Program-made: the position numbers and the translations under genes
Assembly: GCA_963693085.1 (NCBI GenBank)
Contig: OY856409.1
Location: 1,616,793,711-1,616,857,710, forward strand
Direction: 5' to 3'
From: Alisma plantago-aquatica
Lineage: Eukaryota; Streptophyta; Magnoliopsida; Alismatales; Alismataceae
DNA length: 64,000 nt
The notes under the pieces: model-generated
Seen by the model: only the letters and a program-made list of their open reading frames with translations
Database searches by the model: none
Told to the model about the DNA's origin: nothing
In this document: one piece after another, positions 57,369 to 64,000 of the stretch
Layout: every line of letters starts with the position of its first letter
Numbering within the stretch: position 1 is the stretch's first letter

Positions 57369-58371
57369 TGGAAAGTCTCCCCTAGACCAAGGAAGGTTAT
57401 GATGCAATATGGGTTATGGTAGATTGACTTACCTAGATGACATGAGAAAGAAAGAGTTCTGTCAAGGGACATATCTGGTTGAACTACATATGAGAGAGAT
57501 GGTTCAACTACACCATGCGAGTTCAAAAGTTCTTGAGTATGACCTAAAGGTTCACTTCCATAAGGTGGAAGTAAGTACATGAAGAACTCAATGTTAGTAT
57601 TGTTTATCACCCCTAACTAATGGTTAGTATGATCTAGACTAGAGGGTCTGATGAGAGCATGTGTGCTCATTCAGGGTGATACATAGAGATAGTTTTTATC
57701 CTTTGTAAGATGTGTTGATAACCACCATAGCCACTATCGGGTTGTAGAGAAGCTTTATAAGGGAGGTTGTGTCGGTCACCACTTCATTAAGATGATGTTG
57801 GTGAAGAGACCTCGCGAAGGTCAAGAAAGGACCACAGTGTGTGCAGATGAAGTCGCTTGATCGTGCAATGGCTGAAAGGATCCCAGAGACGACATGAGTT
57901 GTAAGCAGATGCAAAGTAGACTGACATGCAGTTCACCTGTGGGGGAATATGTGACATGAAAATCTGACCCCTCTAAGTTATAGTTAAGAGAGCTAAGTCC
58001 CTGATGCATGGGTTCTTTTGACATGGTTTGGTGGAGAAGGTTAAGTTTGCCCTTACCCCTCAGGATAATGTGATGTGTGATGAGTTTCATGTATCCAATT
58101 TAAAGCACTATGTGAGGTGCCCAGACCATGTGTAAAGCAATGAACCTAGTGAGCCCCAAGGGAGGCTAAAATGACATGAGTCACCTGTGAGGTTTATAGA
58201 TGCCAAAGTGAAAGAACTTAGAAAAATATGTGATGATAAAGGTTCTTTGGAAGCGCCATGGATAAGGTAAAGCCACATAGGGGCCAATGATGGACATGGA
58301 AAAGTCTTATCCTGATTTGTTTGTTTGCTTGATGGAATTTTGAGGACAAAATTCCTATAAGAGGGGAAGGA
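57369..58371 (+). pseudogene. Tekay-3 integrase and chromodomain-like tail
   Basis: Clear but broken integrase. It has ESLP, stop, TKEGYDAIWVMVD, stop, LT at 57369-57435 (family: LP.T..GYDAIWV.VDRLT), then LHMREMVQLH, then VSIVYHP. Further on, EAL, stop, GRLCRSPLH, stop, DDVGEE at about 57745-57790 matches EALYGRKCR.PL.W.EVGE. SQRRHEL...TDMQFTCGG follows at about 57875-57940, and DEFHVSNLKHYV at about 58078-58115 is the end of the GPY/F-like region. The tail (RFIDAKVKELR) resembles a chromodomain of the Tekay type. The DDE active site cannot be followed because of stops and shifts. It ends at the polypurine tract AAGAGGGGAAGGA. Confidence 0.92.
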
Positions 58372-61300
58372 TGTTACAACCCCAATTCTTGGGTTCATTG
58401 GGTGAGAAATGTAATTTCTCACATTAAAGATATTTGGACATATAATGATACAATTTGTTTCGAATAAATGGATTTTGTTTACAATAGCCTTGATGATTGT
58501 GTTGTGGGCTTTATTGGCTATTGGGCCCAATAACAAGAAAATTCAATTAATAAATGAATAATTGAGTTTTTTAGAAAAGAGAGATGTGGAAACCTCTAGA
58601 AGGCAAAAGAATGTAATCTAAAGGTGGATTTCGTGCTTCTTAGGTTCCTTGGGTCCCAAGGAGTCCAAAGTTGCAAATAAAATACAATAAGAAAAGAAAA
58701 GATCAATTAAGTGTTTCTTTATTAATAAAGAAATTGAAAATAATGATGTGGAAAATAAGTGGAAAGAAGTATAATTGAATTGTCCTTGATGGAATTTCGT
58801 ATCCCAAGGATTCCTAATGTTAAAAGGAGCCCCAATAAAGGAAAATAAGGAGAAAATACCAATAAAGCAAAATAAGATGATAATGTGATGCATAATGAAT
58901 GAATTTCATGGTATTATTAAAAGGGATATATTTTCTACTAAAAGTGAATATAATTCCGTGCCAATAAATCAAAAGGCAAGTACAAAGAAGATAAAGGAAG
59001 AAATTTTCGAAATCCTAATATTTAAAGAAAAAGGAATATCAAAAAGATGTTTGGGAGAGAGAGAATCTTGCTTCTCAATAAAGGAATTGGATTCCTATTG
59101 GGAAAGAGCACAATTGCTTTGTGGGCAAGCATCTTAAGGCATCGATGCCCTCCCCTATATAAGTGGTAGGGCTTTTGGCTCGAGTTTGAGAGATCCCACA
59201 TGTCTCACTCTCATCTCCTCCTTCTTATTTGTTCAAACCCTAGTCGAGAAGAGCACGTATAACCCTGGGGCAGTGAGGACTCATGGGGTCACCACGGTCG
59301 ATGAGAGAGGTTCCACGACAACCCTAGGACGATCGGCTATCTCTCCCACACTCCCATCTTCCTACTGCCCAAGTCGAAGGTTTGCCAACCTGCAACAGAT
59401 CGCGGTCTTGGCTCACATTTGATCGACCATATTGGATTCTAACCAGTGGTGCCCCGTGCACGCAGGAGCATGGAGGAGGCAGGGAAGGGGTCCCCAGTGG
59501 CCAATGAGGCCTGAGGAGGGGAGGCAGGGCCGCACCAACTCCTACAGCAGCGGTAGCGCTAGGGCACGCACGAGGTAGAAGAAGGCCTTGGGTCGTTGGA
59601 CCGTTCTACCCTTCCGTGTAGTGAAGGAGCGGCCCACTTAACCAAGGGAAAAAGGGACAATTCAAAATGTTTTCAAACCCAGCCGAACAACGTTGCATGG
59701 AGAGGACACTTGGCGCGCTCTGATTGGCCCAAAGTAAGTCAATTTTGCTAAATTTGTATCTCCTTAATAGTATCTCGGATGAATACGCATAAAATATGAA
59801 AATTGCTCAGAAAAATGAGAGGAATCTAATCAAAATATATTTAGAAGATAATTCCTCTTAAAATTCGAAAAGTAGTGTAAGTTATCAACTTTGATGAATT
59901 AAAGATTAAGAAACCCTATTTTGAGATGATTAATATATTTAGTAGGGTTTAATGGATGATTAAAGTTGGTATTAACCTGTTAATGATAAAAACGAACTTT
60001 AGGAACAAAAAGAATGAAATTTGCATGTAATTGGTTTAATTGGAGTTTCATGTGCATGAATATACTTTAATGGGCCTTGAAACCCTAATATTGGTAAATG
60101 CGACTATTAATGGTTTTAATTATTCAAAATCGTGAACAAAGCTAAGATATAATGACTCTAAGTTATTTCAAGCATTAAAGTTCCTAATTTGTGGATAAAT
60201 GCCCTTAATGTAGTAATTAGGGTTTTCTAATGAATAAAAGGTAGAATTAATGACAAATAGAGTTCATATGTGAATTAGACCATAATGAACTATGAATTGA
60301 TGATGAATGTGCATAATGATCTTGTCATGGATTAAAAGGATAAAATAGTAGCTTTAATGTAAAAGAGGCTTAATGGACTTAATTAATGGATAATGATGCC
60401 TTCAATCCGGAAATAAGGTTATATGTTGTTAAAAGGTAACCTTAGTATATTTTGTGAAGAATAGACGAGATAAATAGGGTTTGTGAGTAATGGTATAAAA
60501 TTAGGGTTTAAAATAGTAAAAGATGAAGGGAAACCCTGATTGCAATGGAAACCCTAAAAGTGAACTAGAAACCCTAGGAAGCGAGCTAGGTTTAATTGAT
60601 CTTGATGACCTGAGTAATAAAAGGAAATTGCATGATTATTTCATGATCTTGTTATGTGTGCTTGCTTGCTTGGATTTCTTACTTGCAGGGATTATTCTAT
60701 CTCAAATCATCATGATAGGTATGTGGTTACGCTTATGAATAATTTCTCTAGTTTCACGGTGATTCCCGAACATTTTATCAGTTGCTTGGAAATAACTGTT
60801 GGATGCCTATTTATTTCATGCAACTATAAAGTGACTATGATTATCACTATAAATGTGCATACATGACTGGCTCAGATCATGGTCCACCTCTATGGCTTTG
60901 CAAAGGCTAAAAAGGGGTAACCTAGAGTAAGGTCTAGGTTATTGTTAGTTAGAAATTGGGCTACCCACGTGTAGTGCCATGAGACTCTTTAGCATGCCAT
61001 GAGTTAAGGAGTGGGCTACCTACGGGTAGTGCCATGTGACTCAACCCTAGAAACTAGTTCACCTGTTAGGTGGGATCATGAGGGGTTTAATGGGGATCTA
61101 CCATAAGGAAGGTAGCATCCAGGTCCACTGTAGGGACAGCACAGAGGCTAGGGTATGTAGGGATTGAGCAGTTATGTAGAAAACGTAAATTTGTTTGTTT
61201 AAAACATAATTGACTGATTACATTGTTATCATAGTTGCATGATTATTATTTCCCCCACATACTAGCTTTATGTTGACCGACATTTTGTTTGTCGGCGTTT

Positions 61301-61590
61301 TAGGTACAAGCCAAATGGACAAATAGTAAATCGTCATATTGTGAAATACATGAATTAAAATACAAGGAGGATTAGTTAGAGTAGAATTCATATGTGAATA
61401 GAAGTTTAGAGATCCAAGTTTTCAAAAGGTATGCAAAGTTTTTATTTTTTTACCATATTTCAGTATAGTTGGTAGAATTTAATAATTGTTATTGATTATT
61501 TGTCGAACCTTTGATCCTGTTAATTTGGATAATGGCTCTAACCTTCTGGTCTCCCTTAATTGGGGGTTACCGGGAGGCAGGGTCATTATA
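58372..61590 (+). repeat. 3' LTR of Tekay-3
   Basis: 3,219 bases, same termini as the 5' LTR. It starts directly after the polypurine tract and ends GGTCATTATA, where the Copia LTR resumes. Confidence 0.95.
59156..59163 (+). promoter_or_regulatory. TATA box, Tekay-3 3' LTR
   Basis: TATATAAG, the counterpart of 51560-51567. Confidence 0.6.
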
Positions 61591-62907
61591 TATAGGGTCA
61601 CACACATTGGAACTCATCTAGAAGAGGAGTTTGATCTTGAATGGTAATTGAATTAAGTACTAAAGTGTTTAGGTACTCAATTCACATAACAGATCGATGG
61701 ATTGGCTGACTGAACTGCCAAACAACCATCTCATTGGGTGAGACGGTCATTATGGAATCCAGACAGGCATCTCAAGTGTTGATATGACCCTTTGGGTTGT
61801 CAAGCAGATCAAAAATTGAATTGGCTTAGTTCTACCCTATGAACCGACCGGTTCAAGCTGTTGAACTGATCGACTCGACTCAAACTCACTAGACGACCAT
61901 CTGGGTGAGTGAGACGGGTGTCTTCTTGTATTAGATGGCCCGATTGGGATGAGCGAAAGTTCTGGAGTTTTCATGAACTCATTTCAATTGCACATACTTG
62001 GGGTGCAAGTAAATTAATGTATGGCATTAATTAGGAAATGATTTGCCTATTCATTTTTTAGCGGGAAAGTGTGAAATGACCGTCTTGCTTCCCAGACGAC
62101 CATTTCTCTTAGCGAAATGACCATCTCGTGTGTGAGATGATCGTCTCACTTGGCAAGATGACTATTTCATCGCACGTAGGTTGTGAAACTTCTAGAAAAG
62201 TTGCTAAAATTCAAGATCGATTTGTCTTTTCCACTCCCGATTTAGTCCCTCATTGGATGGGGACAGGGAACCCAGACCCTAACCCCTCCTATATATAGAT
62301 GGGTATTGGGGGCTTCCCAGAGCACAACTAATGCACAGACAATTGAGAATCAGTTGATCTGACAATTTTTGTCCTCTCTAGTTGTGGTAACTAAGAGATC
62401 CCAGGCAAGTCCTACCCAACTAGGGAGGGATAGACATAGGAGAGAAACAACTGAGGATCATTGTTGTAGAGGAGCATGTTGGTGACTAGTACAGAAATGG
62501 GAGGGACAACTCCTTCCTATCTTCTCTTGTAGGACGACAAGAGTTCTATTTGGTCAGTATCGACTACTCTAGAGGCAGGAGTCTATTGGCTGCTTCTAGG
62601 AGGGCAACATCAACTCAAAGTCAGTGGCGAGATCTAAGGAGCCGCTGCAGCAATTGTCCAAGTTTGTGGTCCATGGAGGAGCAGTTAGATGAGTCTGAGT
62701 GCGACTAGGAGCTGCACAACCACCGTCCAAGACAGAGTGCACATCTACATCGACGATGATTGTCGTTGGACTTGATCTAGGACCATGTATATCTTTGTGA
62801 AACCATCCTTTTTATTGTATAGTTATTGACACGATGTGTTGGTTTATAGGAAATATGTCAGTAAATTTTTTGTTTCTGTTACCTACCTGATGTCGTATTT
62901 CCTTACA
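61591..62907 (+). repeat. Copia 5' LTR, right part
   Basis: Continuation of the Copia LTR after Tekay-3. It contains a set of about eight degenerate GA(C/T)GACCATCTC-like words on both strands (61.72-62.17 kb), ends TTTCCTTACA and is followed directly by the primer site. Confidence 0.75.
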
Positions 62908-62908
62908 G

Positions 62909-62920
62909 TGGTATCTGAGC
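62909..62920 (+). other. Copia primer binding site
   Basis: TGGTATCTGAGC (one base from TGGTATCAGAGC, initiator tRNA-Met), one base after the LTR end TTACA. Confidence 0.85.
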
Positions 62921-63058
62921 CACACCAATTATTTATGTGTTGGGATAATCGATATGATCATATTTATGGTTTTACCATATTTATTTATTGCATGCGATGC
63001 AAATATTTAATCTGGTTGATGTGCCCGTCTGTCTAATTACCACATAAAGAACCCAAAC

Positions 63059-63060
<2 letters not shown>

Positions 63061-63098
<38 letters not shown>
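63061..63098. repeat. (AT)19 microsatellite
   Basis: Uninterrupted AT units over 38 bases. Confidence 0.97.
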
Positions 63099-63100
<2 letters not shown>

Positions 63101-63890
63101 GTGTATGTATATGCAATTTACACGCATCACCATAAAATTGGTTTTGATGGTGGATGTAAAGCATGGTTATGGCCAAAACCCCAGATCTACGTGTGCATGG
63201 TTGTAGTTATTATTCATGTTGTTAATCGGTCTACGTACCAAGCCTCTCTCTCCTTTCCAAATGTAAATTAATGCTCTTCTTCCTATTTCCCCTCAAATTT
63301 TACTCGAGGTTTTCCCATGTACAATGTAATAAGAAATAGGATAATTTTAATTTATGTTTTGACATGATATGAAGATCTACACAAAGATGAAATGATCGGC
63401 TAGTGAGATGACCTGATCGACTGGAGGAGTGAGGAGGCCAGACGATAGGAGGATGAACTGATTGACTGGTGGCCCAACTGATCAACTGGAGGTGTCCAGA
63501 CTCTGCTTGGATCTATGAACCAGACGACCACTTCAGAAGAGACCAACCAAGCAATTAGGAGGTGAGCCGACCGATTCAAGAATTGAACCGATCAACCCGG
63601 ATTGGTTCGAAGATAGATCATTACCAACAACATGTTGCATATGATGTGGACCATAGGTGGTAGTAATTCCTTATGGCTCCAAGAAATTACATTTTATGGC
63701 CATAACCATCGCATGTGCTTTTTATTTATTGCATGTTCTCATTTGTGGTTATAGCATGTATATGATACATATTATATATGTGGTGATTGGATAAAGTATA
63801 TGTATTTATACATACAAACTCCCTCAAATATAATATCAAGTCTTAGATGCTTTCCAAAAGTGGCCCACATGAAAAGCTTGATCGACCAAG

Positions 63891-63973
63891 TGTAGGTTCC
63901 ACCTCCGCAGGGTGCGTCGTCTATCTCATGAAAGTATGATGGTAATAATGTAGGTTCTACCTCTGCGGGGTGC
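63891..63973 (+). repeat. Two-copy direct repeat, period 58, in the Copia leader
   Basis: TGTAGGTT(C/T)(C/T)ACCTC and then (C/T)GC(A/G)GGGTGC occur at 63891-63915 and 63949-63973. Confidence 0.9.
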
Positions 63974-64000
63974 ATTATTATTGTGTCAGTTTTTTAGTCA

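Larger units (their letters stand above)
50777..61590 (+). mobile_element. Chromovirus Tekay-3, nested in the Copia LTR
   Basis: A 10.8-kb plus-strand Ty3 element with LTRs 50777-53997 and 58372-61590 (both about 3.2 kb, TGTTACAACCCC...GGTCATTATA), an initiator tRNA-Met-type primer site, a decayed pol and a polypurine tract (AAGAGGGGAAGGA, just before 58372). The integrase ending in a chromodomain-like tail and the long LTRs fit Tekay/Del. The first 60 LTR bases differ at 2 positions and the last 57 at 5. No matching 5-bp target duplication is evident (ACCGA left, TATAG right). Confidence 0.95.
62921..64000 (+). mobile_element. Copia leader, running off the window
   Basis: Untranslated leader after the primer site. 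No gag start is reached. It contains an (AT)19 tract, degenerate GAC/CGAC words similar to those in the LTR (63.38-63.60 kb), and a two-copy direct repeat (63891-63973). Confidence 0.65.

Overview
This window is a stretch of plant nuclear DNA made almost entirely of nested and decayed transposable elements. I find no convincing host gene. The organism is a seed plant, most likely an angiosperm. The evidence is the element mix: an L1-type LINE whose ORF1 has a plant-type CCHC knuckle, an Athila-type Ty3 element, several Tekay/Del-like chromoviruses with TTGGTATCAGAGC-type primer sites, a CACTA transposon with a TNP2-like transposase, an RTE LINE tail, tRNA-derived SINEs and a Copia LTR. I cannot name the species. 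The DNA is AT-rich, and many of the visible inactivating changes are C-to-T type, as expected for long-methylated repeats.

Layout. (1) 1 to about 12.7 kb is a decayed minus-strand chromovirus, 'Tekay-1': 3' LTR at 1-1957, integrase about 3 kb, RNase H about 4 kb, RT about 10 kb, protease about 10.5 kb. It is split between RT and RNase H by a young minus-strand LINE (4134-9409) with a perfect 17-bp target duplication. The LINE has two overlapping ORFs, each broken by one in-frame TGA. (2) 12.7-22.9 kb is old sequence. It holds a heavily decayed second L1-type LINE (about 13.85-18.5 kb, minus), microsatellites and unassigned DNA. (3) 22.9-40.5 kb is a plus-strand chromovirus, 'Tekay-2': 5' LTR 22922-26760 carrying an RTE LINE tail, then a degenerate primer site, then gag at 39.4-40.5 kb. 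A 12.5-kb minus-strand Athila element (26821-39332) with 5-bp target duplications sits in its leader. (4) 40.5-45.1 kb holds unassigned DNA, short tandem repeats and a minus-strand Athila/Tat-like gag-protease relic that seems to lack the rest of pol. (5) 45.2-49.8 kb is a decayed plus-strand CACTA element: subterminal repeats, a 324-bp duplication with a SINE in one copy, and a broken transposase with a second SINE inside. (6) 49794 to the right edge is a Copia element whose LTR interrupts the CACTA transposase. That LTR is itself split by a 10.8-kb plus-strand chromovirus, 'Tekay-3' (50777-61590, two 3.2-kb LTRs and a decayed 4.4-kb interior). The Copia leader runs off the window.

How the parts relate. 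The genes seen are retroelement proteins (gag, protease, RT, RNase H, integrase, L1 endonuclease) and a cut-and-paste transposase, all apparently dead copies. The relative order of events can be read from the nesting: CACTA before Copia before Tekay-3; Tekay-2 before Athila and RTE; Tekay-1 before the young LINE. The most unusual signals are a family of near-palindromic 22-bp units in the Athila LTR that differs in copy number between its two LTRs, repeated polypurine-tract-like motifs in the Athila 3' region, and a gag-protease relic joined almost directly to a post-integrase motif.
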